Source: Leptodontidium sp. MPI-SDFR-AT-0119 (Eukaryota; Ascomycota; Leotiomycetes; Helotiales; Leptodontidiaceae). From it: DNA of 64,000 nt. The position numbers were made by a program, and so were the translations under genes. This document shows positions 21,812 through 33,767 of this stretch, piece after piece. The DNA is taken from assembly GCA_020726505.1 (NCBI GenBank), contig JAHLEZ010000006.1, positions 558,001 to 622,000 of the forward strand, written 5' to 3'. How positions within the stretch are numbered: the first letter of the stretch is position 1; each line of letters opens with the position of its first letter. Under the pieces are notes generated by a model. That model was given only the letters and a program-made list of their open reading frames with translations. It was not told where the DNA came from and searched no databases.

Positions 21812-23703
21812 ATGGAATTTGGGCTTTTTTGTTGAAGGAAGAGAATGTGAGAGATAGACTGCTTTGGGGTTATTATTCGGTTGTGGTTTGCTTTGCTGTT
21901 GGCTTCGCTTGGCTTGTTGATATCACTTGAAGGGCACGCGGATGTGGATTGCTGGGATCTTTGTTGACACTTGCAGCTATGGTATTGCTGCAAGGAACGG
22001 TGCGGTTTTTCATCGTGTTGATTCGTAGCTTTGTAGACAAATGGATTGGTTGATTTGCTGTCTACTCCACAACCGGTTTATCTCGGCCGAGGAATCCAAC
22101 CTTATTCTCAACTTCTTTTCTTAAGCAGACGCATCATCAGTCTTTCGCTAATGATTTTTTCTTCAAAGCAAATATAGTTCAGTGAGTGTACTTTCTTAGA
22201 TGTGTGTGAATTAACATTCTGTGGGATGCATGATATCTAGGCAAAGCGACAACCAGGATTGGTGGGAGACGAGTGGTTGAAGGCTGAGATGTGGATTGGA
22301 GGTGTTGGGAGGTGGTTATGCGTTGATGTTCGGTGTTGATGTGATGGAAGTGGGGGATGGGGGGTGATTTCATGGAAGTATGTGATGCTAACCAAGCTTT
22401 CCAATTTATGAATGCTGACTTTTGGAATATAAGATCTTAGTATTATTCATCATCTTCGGTTCCCACCTCCCCACATGGGAATCCTGATTTCTCAAATACG
22501 TTTCTATTTGTAGGTTCCAATTGCTTACCTTTGTTGCTTGTTGTATTTGGATTGTCCGAATACTTGGAAAGTCTGAGGATTCCCATCGTCTTAAAATTAA
22601 GCTTGGTCGTCGGCTTGGCTTACGAGGCTCGCCAATCGTTCGAGATCTGCTGAGTAGGATTTAAGCCGTCACTTCACATTGGGAAATCTTGGCATTAAAA
22701 TGCTAGTTTGTTTGCTGGTAGTCTGATTTTCACCATTAAACTCACGGTATCCGTGCAAGAGTACATTGAAGTTCGCCGGTGCATGGTGTGCCACAGTTTG
22801 TTGATAGGAAACGGAGATACCGCTAGTAAACTGATTTGGATACTTACCTCTCCAAGTTTACCTGAGTCTTCACAATATCATGGGCCACGACAGATCTAAT
22901 ATACACTTGATTATTGAATTTAGCTTCTGTGATGAATAAATAAATTAAGATACGTGCTTGCCTTTGAGCTTGATGCCAAGACCCTCAAAACTTTGTACCC
23001 AGCCACCCTCGTCAGGAAGTTATAGCCGACCTACTTCAGCCACAAATTTCCCGATTAATAGATCTAGTCGTTTAGCAAAGTGAAGGATTGGATCTTGACA
23101 GCTACCTGCCTCCGCGCAACACGCTTCGTAATCACCACCAGTTGACGACACCAAAACTTGGCGTCTCAAGGCTCCGACCCAAACCCCAAAAGCGGCACAA
23201 CCAAACCCAGCCACGGCATCTCCAATTCCCCCGAAACCCTACAGTTAAACTCACAGCCCTACATTCCGAGAATAGCGGCGGTATCGTCGATGTCAGATTT
23301 GTTTATAAAGTTTATAGTTGTGGCTTGAGCCGGTCGATCTTGACTGGGGTGAAGATTACCCCGAGTTTTGCCAAGAGGATGCGGGATTGGAGGGGTTGAG
23401 GCTGGAAAGGAGGGGGAGTGTGTAAGATGGCTGACTTGGCGAGTGAGGAGTGACGAGGATGGGATGTCTTGTCTTGGGGACTACGTTGACTGGGGGGTGT
23501 GGCGTTCGTGAGGTTTTGGTTTGGTTTGGCTGTGATTTTGGTGATGAAGATGGGTTGTGGTGTATTGTATATAACCGAGGACAGAAGACACATTTTTATG
23601 TCTTTTGCAATTCACAGCATCACTTCGTTACTAGAAATCATTCTTCAGTTGACTATTACAGCATTTCTCAACAGCGTCATAATATCATTCAATCAATTTG
23701 AAA
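21812..23703. other. Intergenic region, no gene seen
   Basis: About 1.9 kb. Open frames on both strands (for example at 22179-22373 and 23020-23399) are short and unrecognised. The last 120 bases include a TATATAA-like element near 23567 and an AT-rich leader for the following gene. Confidence 0.45.
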
Positions 23704-24772
23704 ATGGCACTCAAGAACGTCATCGTGGCAGGGGTGAGTACCATAATCCCCCATAACAGCTGCCTCGTTTTAATAATCAACAGGCAAGTGGTACAATCGG
23801 TTCTCCCATCGTAACTGCACTCCTATCATCCGGGAAATTTAACGTCTCAGCCCTTTCCAGACCCACCTCAAAAGCCACATTCCCAGCAGGTGTTACCATC
23901 AAAAGAGCAGATCTCACATCGCGAGAGTCGCTCGTGACTGCTCTCAGTGGACAAGATGTCGTGATTTGCACTCTCAATGATGAAGCAGCTCAGCACCAAG
24001 GGGGGTTGGTGGAAGCGGCTTACGAGGCTGGAGTAAAGAGATACATGCCGAATGAATGGGCTAGTCACGATATGACTATTGAGGGGACGCCTATGGAAGA
24101 GGCATATGAGGGGAAGAGAGCTGTTGTGAGGTTGCTCAATGAGAAGGTTGAGTTGGCTGCTAAGGAGGGGAGGGAGTTTAGTTGGACTGGGTTGAACACG
24201 GGGGTGTTTTTCGATTGGTGAGTGGTGGATTCCAAACAGATTCTAATCTCTCGTGAGACTATGGTTTTGTTGACTTCAATGATCAATCAAGGGCGCTTTA
24301 CGCTGCTTTCTTGGACATCACCCTCCCACCAACTAACAGCGCTAAGATATGGGATTCTGGTAATTCGAAGTTCACGGCTACGAACCTGTCAACGGTTGGT
24401 CGAGCGGTCGTCACCATCTTAACCACCGCCGAGGAAAAGACACGCAACAAGCAAATCGAAATCGAATCCTTCACTACCACACAGAATGAGATAGTCGCGA
24501 TTCTTGAGAAAGTAACTGGCGCGAAATGGAATGTTGAGAAGACGAGTTCTGAGCAGAAGTTAGCGGCTGCGGAGGCCAACTTGGAGAAAGGGGAGTTTTT
24601 GGAGGCGTATTATATTTGGGTGAAGGCTTGGATCTTCTCTGGCAAGGTCGGGTCAAAGTTGGTGAATGCAAAGGACGGGAATGAGTTGCTTAGTGTTGAG
24701 GCGGAGAGTTTGGAGGATGTGATTGGGAAGGTTGTGAGAGGTGAGAGTTTGGAGGATGTGAGGGATAGATGA
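23704..24772 (+). CDS. NmrA-like / isoflavone-reductase-like NAD(P)-binding protein
   Basis: Three exons (23704-23733, 23784-24217, 24292-24772) give 314 residues. The first exon encodes only MALKNVIVAG. Splicing completes the glycine-rich nucleotide loop GASGTIG (residues 10-16). The pattern typical of the family follows: a beta-strand ending in SRP, VICTLNDE, then VKRYMPNEWASHD, where plant and fungal isoflavone reductases have the equivalent VKRF.PSEFG, and NTGVFFDW across the second junction. It is likely a cytosolic atypical short-chain reductase or NADP-sensing regulator. The substrate is unknown. The neighbouring MDR gene faces the same way but is separated by 665 bp, so there is no strong case for co-function. 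Confidence 0.92.
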
Positions 24773-25437
24773 GGCTGTTGCGAGTTTCGTTTGTTTACAG
24801 TTTGTTCCTGGTATAATCTATTAATCGTTTTGTAATCGTCATCCTATCCTATCAAGCTTTTTCCCACGACACGGCTTTAGGAACGGATCAACTTGCATCA
24901 CCATCAACTTTGCTCACCTCGTTAAGTCCGAAAATTGCTTCCACGGTTGTAACCCCTTTTGTAAGCGAGAACCTCTGGTCGCTAATCCCATGGCGTGGCC
25001 AGCAGTCGCCTTGCCAGCACAATTATTAAGGATTCAAACAACGTACAATATCTCGGCCTTCGCTTCGGAACAATTGGGCTCGGTCTCGCGTCTATTCAAG
25101 AAAGAATAGCACGAAGGTTTTTGCGATCCACGAGAAGGTCTTGCGACTCAACCAATCAACTTATCCATGTCACATGGCGCCGTTGCAGCTTACAAATTAA
25201 GATAGCACATGATTTGCAATCCACCGGACATTTTGGCTCAGCACCACCAGCCACTATTTACAATGCATTCTGAGGATCAATGGTGGGACCCGCTGTTCAC
25301 TTTCCTGAGGTCAATCGCATATATACACAAACATGGCTCCTTACTCTGGTCAGGATTTTGACTGCACATTCAACCCCAAAGCCTTGCAACATCTATCAAA
25401 CCCCCTTTGATCACTAGTATTCAGGTCGAAAACAATC
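24773..25437. other. Intergenic region, no gene seen
   Basis: Spacer between two co-directional oxidoreductase genes. A TATATA element near 25319 is placed appropriately for the intronless gene that follows. Confidence 0.45.
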
Positions 25438-26463
25438 ATGTCGAACTTGGCAGCCATCATCACATCCGCAAAGAGCCCTCTGGTTGTCCAAGAAGTGGAC
25501 CTCTACACGCCCGGGCCTCATGAGCTCCTCATCAAAAATGAAGTCATTGCATTCAACCCCATCGAGTACAAGCTAGCAAAACTAGCCATATTTCCTCTGC
25601 AATACCCAGCCATCCTCGGTTCATCATTCGGCGGCACTGTCGAAGCCATTGGATCTGAAATCACGAGCTTCAAAGTCGGGGACAAGGTCGCCGCTATAAA
25701 GAAATTCGGGGCGGCTGGAAACCAGTATGGAGCCTTCCAGAGATACGTCGTCGTCGATGAGACCAGCACGAGCAAGCTTGCGCCAGGTGTCGATGTTGAG
25801 ATTGCGGCGAGCTTGACTGGAAACTTGCCGACTATTGTTGGACTTTTCACTGGGCGTGCGGGGTTGGATCGGCCGAGTGTAGAGGGAAAGACAGATTCGA
25901 AGGGAAAGAGAGTTTTGATCTATGGAGGCTCGTCCAGTGTTGGAGCTCTCGGTGTGCAATACGTCGCTCAGGCTGGATATACTGTGGTCACCACTGCTTC
26001 TCCCAGGAACAACGCCTTTGTGTCGAAGCTTGGTGCTGCCAAGGTCATCGATCACACCCAGGACAAGGATGCAGTCATCAAAGCTATCGTAGCTGAAGGT
26101 CCGTTTGACTTGATCGTCGACACGATCTCCACGAATGAGACTGTCGCTATCACGGGACCTGTGGTAGCTGCGCAAGGTGGCGGTAAGCTTTATGCTCTAC
26201 AGCCGGCTTTTGGTCCAGACACGGTCCCGGAGGGTGTGACTCGAGCTTTCGAGTCGTGGTCCTTGGCGCCATTTGAGGAGAAGAACAGGGGGTTGGTTGA
26301 GTGGGCTTTTGACACCTATCTTCCACAAGGCTTGGCTAGTGGTAGGATTGTACCGCTACCTGTTCAGAAGGTTGAGGGTGGTCTGGGTGCTGTGAATGAT
26401 GCTCTTGATCGCCTGGAGAAGGGTGTTAGTGGTGTGAAGCTTATTCTTGATCCTTGGGCTTGA
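25438..26463 (+). CDS. Medium-chain dehydrogenase/reductase, zinc-free class
   Basis: A single exon of 341 residues and the only intronless plus-strand gene here. The N-terminal GroES-like half has the LIKNEVIAFNPIEYKLA and GSSFGGTVEAIGS segments. The Rossmann half carries GGSSSVGALGVQYVAQAG (163-180), the AXXGXXG-type NADPH loop of quinone-oxidoreductase and trans-enoyl-reductase-like MDRs. The catalytic and structural zinc Cys clusters are absent. Relatives include toxD-like and LovC-like proteins, which reduce enoyl or quinone substrates, sometimes as stand-alone partners of polyketide synthases. No synthase is present in the window, so a general detoxifying reductase is equally possible. 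It ends with TGA at 26461-26463. Confidence 0.93.
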   Translation: MSNLAAIITSAKSPLVVQEVDLYTPGPHELLIKNEVIAFNPIEYKLAKLAIFPLQYPAILGSSFGGTVEAIGSEITSFKVGDKVAAIKKFGAAGNQYGAFQRYVVVDETSTSKLAPGVDVEIAASLTGNLPTIVGLFTGRAGLDRPSVEGKTDSKGKRVLIYGGSSSVGALGVQYVAQAGYTVVTTASPRNNAFVSKLGAAKVIDHTQDKDAVIKAIVAEGPFDLIVDTISTNETVAITGPVVAAQGGGKLYALQPAFGPDTVPEGVTRAFESWSLAPFEEKNRGLVEWAFDTYLPQGLASGRIVPLPVQKVEGGLGAVNDALDRLEKGVSGVKLILDPWA

Positions 26464-27009
26464 GTTACTAGTGACTGGAAATGAGCAAGTTCTATGTCGA
26501 TTGAAGAAAGACTGGAGAATGTCAATAATCCCTTGTGAACATAACCCAAATCCAGAAAGCAATCCATAGCATGCTCAAGTGACTTTCAAAAGATCGCAAC
26601 AGATTCCTCAAAGTCTTGCTCCCGTATGAATAAACCCCCAGATTCGAACCACTGAAAGCTTCTCTAATATTGGGACTAGTTAAAAAGCAGACATTCTACC
26701 CCGCAAAGGCATGCCACGCTGTTGTTAGTCGATGGACCAGAACGACAATTTCGTAAGTTTACACCTCCAAGTTCCAAGTCTTAGAACGACTTTAAGCCTA
26801 TTTCGAGAAATGAAAAATGGATATTTCACATCTCTTCCTCGGCTTGAAGAATTGCAAGGAAGTTACAAGAAGTAGGACAAGCAGCTGGTTTCGAAATATC
26901 TAGAGGTGTTCCAATTAGGTCCCATAAACTCTGTTTTCTTCAATTTTCACGATACCAAAATCGACACCAAGACAACTTGGTGCTGTTCATGAAATCTGTT
27001 GAAACATTC
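26464..27009. other. Convergent 3' regions
   Basis: Spacer between converging genes. A GATTCGAACC string at about 26641 recalls a tRNA T-arm but no cloverleaf forms around it. Confidence 0.45.
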
Positions 27010-28944
27010 CTAGGAAATGGTGAAAGCCCTCTCCTCGAACCCCCCTGTGATCACTTCTCCATCCATCAAACCATGAACGTAAGCTCCGCCGACGACCGAG
27101 AAACCGGTTGTGTTTGGAGAATCATCGCTGGGAACGGGTCGTAGCACGAGAGGAACCTTTGCTCCATCTAACACCACGATTATATCGCCTGACACGGAGC
27201 CAGCAGGAATCATTGAGAAGTGTTTCGAATCTGTTAAACAGAATTGCCAAGACTCCAGCATCTCCCTAATCATGGAGAAGCAATTCATGTCTCCCAGCTT
27301 CTCGGGTTCCTCTATCCCATCTCGAATTGCGCGAATCAAGGTATTATCTTCTGCAATGTCTTCGTCTGATAGCCGCTGCATTTTCTGCAGAGATGGACGT
27401 TTCCGGTCCGCAGCAATTGTTCTCCAAAAGGCTTGAAAGGAGTCTTCCCCGAGCTTAGTCTGTTCATCAGAAACATATTCCTTGGTCCACCAGCCCAGCA
27501 GCGCCGCCCACATTTCCTCAACACCCAAATAGCCGTATTGGTTCTTGATAGGCGCAGGGAAATTATTGAGATAAAGACTCAAGGGTGAGATAAGGTACCC
27601 GTTCAATGCCATTTTTCCTGACGTCAATTGTGCAGGAATCTTGCACTTTGGTCGACCAGCACCAAATATCGCCCTTTGAGCAAACAAAAAGGTGCCATTT
27701 CCAGGCCAGGAAAAGTCGGGAACCCAACTTGGAAGACCTTGACGCCGCTTGGGATTGCTGAAAGACTGCCATTGACTTTGGCAGATGATATCAAGGTTCT
27801 CGCGCTGGTTGATAATCCTCACTGCCGCGTCGGTGAAAACTGCATCGACGTCCATGGAGTAGTCGGCTCTGACACCTAATGTGTCTGAAGCGAGACCAAG
27901 TAACGCAAACACTTTATCCCGGGGATCGGTGGACTCGGTGAATCGGAATCTAGCCAGCACATCAAGCAGACTGGTTCCGGTTGTATCTCCTTCCTGACGA
28001 CATAGCTTCCGTTGACTCTTGATGATTTGAGCCGTGGAAAACGTTTCCGACGCCAGTCTCGAGACACTGCCATGGCCGAACGTGGCGTGGAAGGCATCAG
28101 TGTAATGCTTGCCCATTCCAAGGAGAGATTCAATAAGACTCCATTCCAGGGTCAGCTTCTCTGAAGTCAGAACTACCCTCGGTGCGAGTGATATCTCCTG
28201 CATGATCCACACCCTCCTCCACACGGTATTTCTCACCAGAAGCTCCTGAATCGCATTCCAGTCCATCCTAGATAGTTTATACTCTGGGCCACCGCCCTCA
28301 TCCGAAATGCGATCAGATACAGGCTCCTTGCTATATCCAAGGCTCTCAATATCATGTCCTTCGATCTTGGTCAAGAGAGTCATGGCCCGACTCAGAACGC
28401 CCTTTTCATCTGCTCCCAACCACAAGATCCCCGAAGTGCAGTTCGAGTATATCTGTCGCATCAACCCAACTTGGTATCGTCGCTCGTTGTTATTTGCTTG
28501 ATCAATACATAATGCGTCCACCCAGAGCATTCGGGGCTTGTCTTGATATCTGAGATGACGAAGTGCTTCCTCCAGGCGCGGGGTTATTGAGAATAGTATC
28601 CCGTTCAGTTTTATGACAGATGTGAATTCTGGATCCCCCCATACATATGAAAGGGCCTCGAAACTCTCACGCGAGTCAAAAGAAGCTTGTCGCAGTTGAC
28701 ATTCTATGATCGATGCCTCTTCTGTTGACGGCAGAAGGAACAGAATACGAAACTCTCCAATGCTAGGGTCGAGAGCTCCATAGATCTCTTGACGGTTTGA
28801 ACCTGCCGCCAAGCCACTATCCCAGCTGATTTCAAGCTCAATTTGGGGGCTTTTCTGATCTTCTGTTCCCCAAGGCACCCAAGGGGACACGGTCTCTTCC
28901 AAGCCGAGGTTGACTCTTCGTGGGCGCATCTCGTATGCTCGCAA
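27010..28944 (-). CDS. HET-domain (heterokaryon incompatibility) protein
   Basis: An uninterrupted reverse-strand frame of 644 residues. The HET domain runs from about residue 95 to 260 with its three blocks: FEALSYVWGDP (95-105), LWVDALCIDQANNNER followed by QVGLMRQIYSNC..GILWLG (140-177), and RRVWIMQEISLAPRVVL (243-259). The C-terminal 380 residues include the common HET-protein continuation (FTESTDPRDKVFALLGLA, DYSMDVDAVFTDAAVRIINQ, LPSWVPDFSWPG). HET proteins trigger cell death after fusion of genetically different hyphae. The active state depends on partners that cannot be inferred here. No STAND/NLR, patatin or other linked allorecognition partner was seen. HET genes are highly expanded in Pezizomycotina, so on its own this is a typical accessory gene. 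Confidence 0.95.
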   Translation of the reverse strand: MRAYEMRPRRVNLGLEETVSPWVPWGTEDQKSPQIELEISWDSGLAAGSNRQEIYGALDPSIGEFRILFLLPSTEEASIIECQLRQASFDSRESFEALSYVWGDPEFTSVIKLNGILFSITPRLEEALRHLRYQDKPRMLWVDALCIDQANNNERRYQVGLMRQIYSNCTSGILWLGADEKGVLSRAMTLLTKIEGHDIESLGYSKEPVSDRISDEGGGPEYKLSRMDWNAIQELLVRNTVWRRVWIMQEISLAPRVVLTSEKLTLEWSLIESLLGMGKHYTDAFHATFGHGSVSRLASETFSTAQIIKSQRKLCRQEGDTTGTSLLDVLARFRFTESTDPRDKVFALLGLASDTLGVRADYSMDVDAVFTDAAVRIINQRENLDIICQSQWQSFSNPKRRQGLPSWVPDFSWPGNGTFLFAQRAIFGAGRPKCKIPAQLTSGKMALNGYLISPLSLYLNNFPAPIKNQYGYLGVEEMWAALLGWWTKEYVSDEQTKLGEDSFQAFWRTIAADRKRPSLQKMQRLSDEDIAEDNTLIRAIRDGIEEPEKLGDMNCFSMIREMLESWQFCLTDSKHFSMIPAGSVSGDIIVVLDGAKVPLVLRPVPSDDSPNTTGFSVVGGAYVHGLMDGEVITGGFEERAFTIS

Positions 28945-29453
28945 CCTATATCATCAACTTTCTCTGTGTCGGAGTGCAGATTGCAAGAGTGGAAATAGTC
29001 GTCTTACTTGGATACCAAAGTTTGGGAGAGAGGGTTGCTGTAAGATAAAATAGACTTGAGAAGTTACGTTGTCGGTCCACGATTCTAAGGTTTCACGAGT
29101 GGTCCTTTCGCCTCAGTCGCGCAGCATGCCAAGGGTAAGCTGCGTTTGCTGAAACAGGCGCCCAAGATGTCATTTGCTGCATTTCAAAAACTATTTTCTA
29201 TAGCTGTAACTAACGCAATGAATACAGGGCGAGATAATTGAGCTAGCTTGATTTGAGTCGGCCTTCGTACTTCAAATTCAGTCAAAGCATGAACCACCGG
29301 CCACTGGAACCTTGCTTCTCCGCTGGCATGGATACAATCTCGACAACTCTTTTGATTGAGATTGAAACTTTGCAAGGTCACTTTTGTTAAAACTCGCCCA
29401 ATTAATGGATCTAAGTCTCTAAAATGCTAAATTGCAAAATCCTAGGTAGTGTA
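28945..29453. other. Intergenic region, no gene seen
   Basis: Promoter side of the HET gene and terminator of the CYP505 gene. An open frame of 65 codons on the minus strand has no recognisable content. Confidence 0.45.
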
Positions 29454-32400
29454 TCAAGAAAATACCTCTACAACGAAGCGAGAAGGCTTCAACTTTATCA
29501 CCACGTCCTTAGCCTCTTGACCTTCTCGACCATCTGACAGTATCTTTCCCAGAACACCCTTAATGCCATCCACCATGTCCACTCTCCCACAAACAAACAT
29601 TTTCGCTCCATCGTCCCATAGCTCTTTAACCAACTCGTTGCATCTCCACAACTTCTCCTGGACATACATTGGCTCTGACCCACCGCTATACGCCCTGTAA
29701 ACTTTCACAATTCCAGCCTGTTCAAACTCATCCAGCTCGGTCTGATACAAATCATCCTGAACGGGAGAGCGACAACCGAAAAACAGAAATGCAGGCTTGA
29801 GTTTCAAACCCCCTCGGAGCTGAAGCATTCGTTCTTGTAGGAATCCTCGAAACGGTGCAAGTCCCGAGCCTGAAGCTACCATGATAATCGGGATGGAATC
29901 TGGATCTTCAGGTGGATGGAAGGCTGCATTGGAAGCCCGTGTCATGACGCGAATCACATCTCCCTCTTGTAGCTCGGACAGGTAATTCGAAGCTACTCCA
30001 AGGAATTGTCGCTGGTCGAATCGGGATGGTTCGCTGAGAACGGAGATTGTCAGTGTTGCGTGGGACGGGTTCCACAATGGTGCCGATGAGATGGAATATG
30101 TGCGAGCTCGTAGTGGTGGAAGCATCTCCAGAAACGAGCCAAGGGATAGATTTATGTCCTTGAACTTCTCGAGAAGATCTAGAATCGATGCCCGCTTGTA
30201 GCGGCCTTCGGGAGTCATCAAGGAGATGGCTAGGTCCGAGAGATCTCTCTGAGTGGACTCGGATGAAGCTAGCGCTGCAAGCTTTTTGACATCCTATGAA
30301 AAGTTAGCGATAGCTCTTCGGAAAAAAAAGTTGGAGGGCGTGTTACCCCTGGAGTAGCTGGCTGCGTTAGCTCGACGTAAGATCCAAGCAGATCAGAAGC
30401 CGACATTGGAGCTGTGAGCGGCAACGAAGTCGAAGTCGCGGATTCGATTTCCACAACACTATCTTTGGGGAGTCGAAAGTAGGCTAGTGCTCGCTGTACC
30501 GTCTTTGATGGATTCAGTGGAAGGACTGAAATATAGTCGCCAGTTTGGTAAGTCATTCCTGGCGGTAATTTGATCTCAACGTGCTTCTTCACGGGACCGC
30601 TTCGAGTCAGAGTCTCCGAGCGAGTCACGACACCTTCTGCAACATTCTGATGTAGAGTCACTTGTCTCGGATGTGTGATATTTACTTGCACTCCTGAGAC
30701 TTCCGAGATGGCGAAGTTCGTTGAAGCCCCAGGCTTGAAGCTGGATCCGAGGGTAGGCCACAATTGCGTCTCTTCCCAAGTTTCGAAATCTGAGAATGCA
30801 TCACTTGTGCTGACGTCCGATTTCCCCAGTGGAACTAATCTTGTGCCGCCATTTTTCTGAAGCAGGTCATCGACAAGAATAGGGATATGGTGAAAGGATT
30901 GGTGCCAGTCTCGATTTCCTGTATCTGATAAGTAATTTTCGATGATGGAGACTTGGGACCATACCACAGCCAAACACGGCGTAAGACACTCCGGCCACGT
31001 CGCCCTTCAAGTTTTGCAGCATTTGCAAAAACTTTCTAGCATTGTCTGCAGGCTCTCCATCATATGAGGCAGTAACGACGATCAACAGCTGATCAGATGA
31101 TAGAGATCCCACGGCGGCGTCCATGGTGCCAACCGACTTCACCTTGAATCCGTGCTTTGAAGCATTGCTGGCAAGACGATGAGCCAACGCTTCACAAGTT
31201 CCACCATTGGACCCAAACACAATGTTTAAAGATCTTGTTGCGGAAGCATCTTGCGTATATCGAGATCTCGCGCCATCTGATGACGGCTTGCTGGTGAGGG
31301 ATTTCGCTTCCACCGAGTTTGAGCTGGAATGCAAAGTTTGAGCTAGACTAGCTGGATTGATATGATGTCTCAATGTCGCTCGAATTCGAAAGCCGTCTGG
31401 CTTAATAGTCAGCGACTCTTTGATCCGTATTTCGTATTTTGGATCGTCAAGCTTTATGTCGAAAGTTTTCAGGAGCATTGCGAGCACCTATCGCAGTTAG
31501 AAATGTGCAATCTGTCAAAGAAGAAACTTACAAGCTGAGTTTCCTGCCAGGCAAACGCTCGCCCTATGCATCCTCGTGGGCCATTCCCAAAAGGCTTCCA
31601 AGAATTTGGTTTGATGTTGTCGAAATTCTCTCCCAGCATCCTTTCTGGTTTCCACTCCTTCGCATCTGGACCCCAGCACTTTTCATCGCAGTGGATTTGA
31701 CCGAGCATCAGAGTCATGGGCTGTCCCTTTTTCACATGGAACTTCCCTCCAATTGTGGTGTCTTCACGCGCAGCAACCGTGAATCCAGGGGCTGTCGGCA
31801 TCAACCTCAAGGTCTCTCTCATGACTGCCGTGATGAATGGAAGCTTGGACAAGTGCTCGATTGCGATACTGTCCGTCCCGATGGTACTGTCTACCTCACT
31901 TTGTGCTCTCTCGTACGCCTCTGGGTTTTTGAGCAGATAATACAGCGCAAATGACAGCAGCCCTGACGTGGTCTCGTGTCCGGCAACTAGGAAGGTGATG
32001 AGGTTGTTGATAATTGCTTCGTCATCTAAACCTTGACCAGTCTGCGGATCCTTTCCCAAGAGAAGCGCATTAAGCAAATCATCTGTCTCCACAGGGTGAG
32101 CACGACGATGGTCAAGAATCCCTTGGCTTGTCTTCTTCAGAGTCGCGATATCGTGCTTGTAGTTCTTTGTCGATTTTATCCGGAGGTCATTAACAAAATC
32201 CGGACAGACTGATCGCTTGTCCGCCTCTTTCAGAAATCCACCCATGCTGACAACAAATGGATGCAGAGTTCCATCTCGATAGAAGCTGTTGAAACGAAAG
32301 TCCATCGCGCATAAAGCTATTGTGTCCAGAGTCAACCTCGTGAAGTCATCTGTAGCTTCCAGAGCGTGTTCTGATCCATATCGTGCCCTACTGAACGTAA

Positions 32401-32956
32401 ATACAGAGCTTGTACTGGATTTGAACTTATCATCACATACCACTTCAAACACAACTGATCCGCAATATCTTCCATCAGTGGGAACATGTCCCGTATCTTC
32501 ACTGTTCCGAAAATCGGCATGAGAATCCGATGAGCAATGCCCCAGTTAGCCTCCCCTTCATGTGCAGTAAAAAGAGCATCTCCAACTCCATCACGAAGCC
32601 TTTCCAATGAGCCAGTCACAACTTTAACGAATCGTGATCCATCGCAGAGTTCGTCCATCAGCTCTTGGCTTGTGATGATAAATTGGGTTTCGCCGGCAAA
32701 GGTCAGCTGAAATATAGGCCCTTGACAAGCATGCCGTTAGTTGTGACGAGCTCGAAAGGTCTGTATGGTTCATAACATACCATACTTCTCACCAAGCTTG
32801 GTCAACGATTGCAAGGCCGCATCTGGGTCGATGTCCAAACTGTTTCCAAGTATCGGTAATGCTGAAGCCAAATTATAAGCACAAAGGTAATTCAGGATGC
32901 CGGAGATACTACTCACAGGAAGGTCCAGGAATAGGCGTGGGTTTGAGGGCAGCCAT
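29454..32956 (-). CDS. CYP505-type self-sufficient P450-reductase fusion
   Basis: Seven reverse-strand exons (32956-32917, 32861-32781, 32720-32441, 32387-31532, 31487-30965, 30918-30347, 30293-29454) give 1063 residues in one continuous phase. There is no membrane anchor, as expected for this soluble class. The P450 part has AGHETT (269-274), ETLR (325-328), PERM and the haem loop [10 protein letters not shown] with Cys407, all canonical. A linker leads to a flavodoxin-type FMN domain ([15 protein letters not shown] from about residue 508, then YAVFGCG), and to an FAD/NADPH domain with [24 protein letters not shown] and FFGCRSP. Fungal P450foxy and bacterial BM3 hydroxylate fatty acids near the omega end without a separate reductase. 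Every cofactor motif is present, so the protein should be active. Some introns are only 44-46 nt. Confidence 0.95.
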
Positions 32957-33767
32957 CTCGAAATATACACGAAAGCGAGCGCTGTCAGATATGAAAATAG
33001 CAATGGAAAAACAATCCAGTGGTGTACAGATTTTGACGCTTTGAAAACAGGATGTCACATTATATTAGTATCCTGCTCAAGCAAGACAGTTTGCCAAACA
33101 TAGGTACTTGGCCATCGATCCTCATGCTTGCGCATTCCTTTGGTGATAGGCACCGAAGGGCTGAATGAAGCGGCCTACCCGTACCAACCAGCCGACCACC
33201 CGTGTGAAACCTCACTCAGCGAGTTTGAGTTCATGATACTTCAAATAGATATCCCACAACCTGAACGCCGCCAAATTTAAGGTTTCCGCTGCCGTTACTC
33301 CGATCTCCGTTCGACCAATTCTATAGCGACGTTTGAGCGCATGAAACATATCCCACCATTTATTCCGGTGTTTTAAAGTTTCCGCTTTTATCACGCCGAT
33401 TTCCGTTGCGCCGGTTCTGGTCAAAAGCTGGATTGTTCAGATGTGTGGTGGCGGAGTGGCTTTGTGGTAAGACTTTGACGGTATTAAAGCTTCAGCACTA
33501 ACATATCCCGGAATGAAGATCCAAGCATTACGAAGTGCATGAGAGGAAGGAAGGATTTGAAGAAGTAAGACAATGAAGGTACGTGGCAGTCTGACGAAGC
33601 AAATAGCTGGGCAACTCATGTCGCAGTGAGAAGGTCATTTGCATGTGCCAAGCTGCAAACTGCGAAGCACTGTGAGTCTGATACAGTGTTATCAATCTCA
33701 GTCTGCATAACCCTAATGTTTTCCAAAGAATTCTAAGTGTTTGTAAAGCCACCAGAAGCTGAATTAA
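32957..33767. other. Intergenic region with tandem repeat
   Basis: Promoter of the CYP505 gene and terminator of the membrane-protein gene. It contains the diverged tandem duplication described separately. No gene was seen. Confidence 0.5.
33221..33422. repeat. Two diverged tandem direct repeats, about 95-105 bp
   Basis: Copy A (about 33221-33327) and copy B (about 33331-33422) share GTTTGAG..CATGA near the start, ATATCCCAC in the middle, and the block TTTCCGCT....AC.CCGAT.TCCGTT near the end, with small gaps. By eye the copies are about 70% identical over the alignable part. Both keep one open frame on the minus strand that repeats a TEIGV..AETL pattern. This could be a decayed minisatellite or a fragment of an interspersed element. 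Confidence 0.6.

Noticed and set aside
26625..26720. Possible tRNA gene on the minus strand (GGTTCGAATC and a D-loop-like GGGGTAGAATG)
   Set aside because: The T-arm bases do not pair, no acceptor stem forms and the anticodon arm is imperfect.
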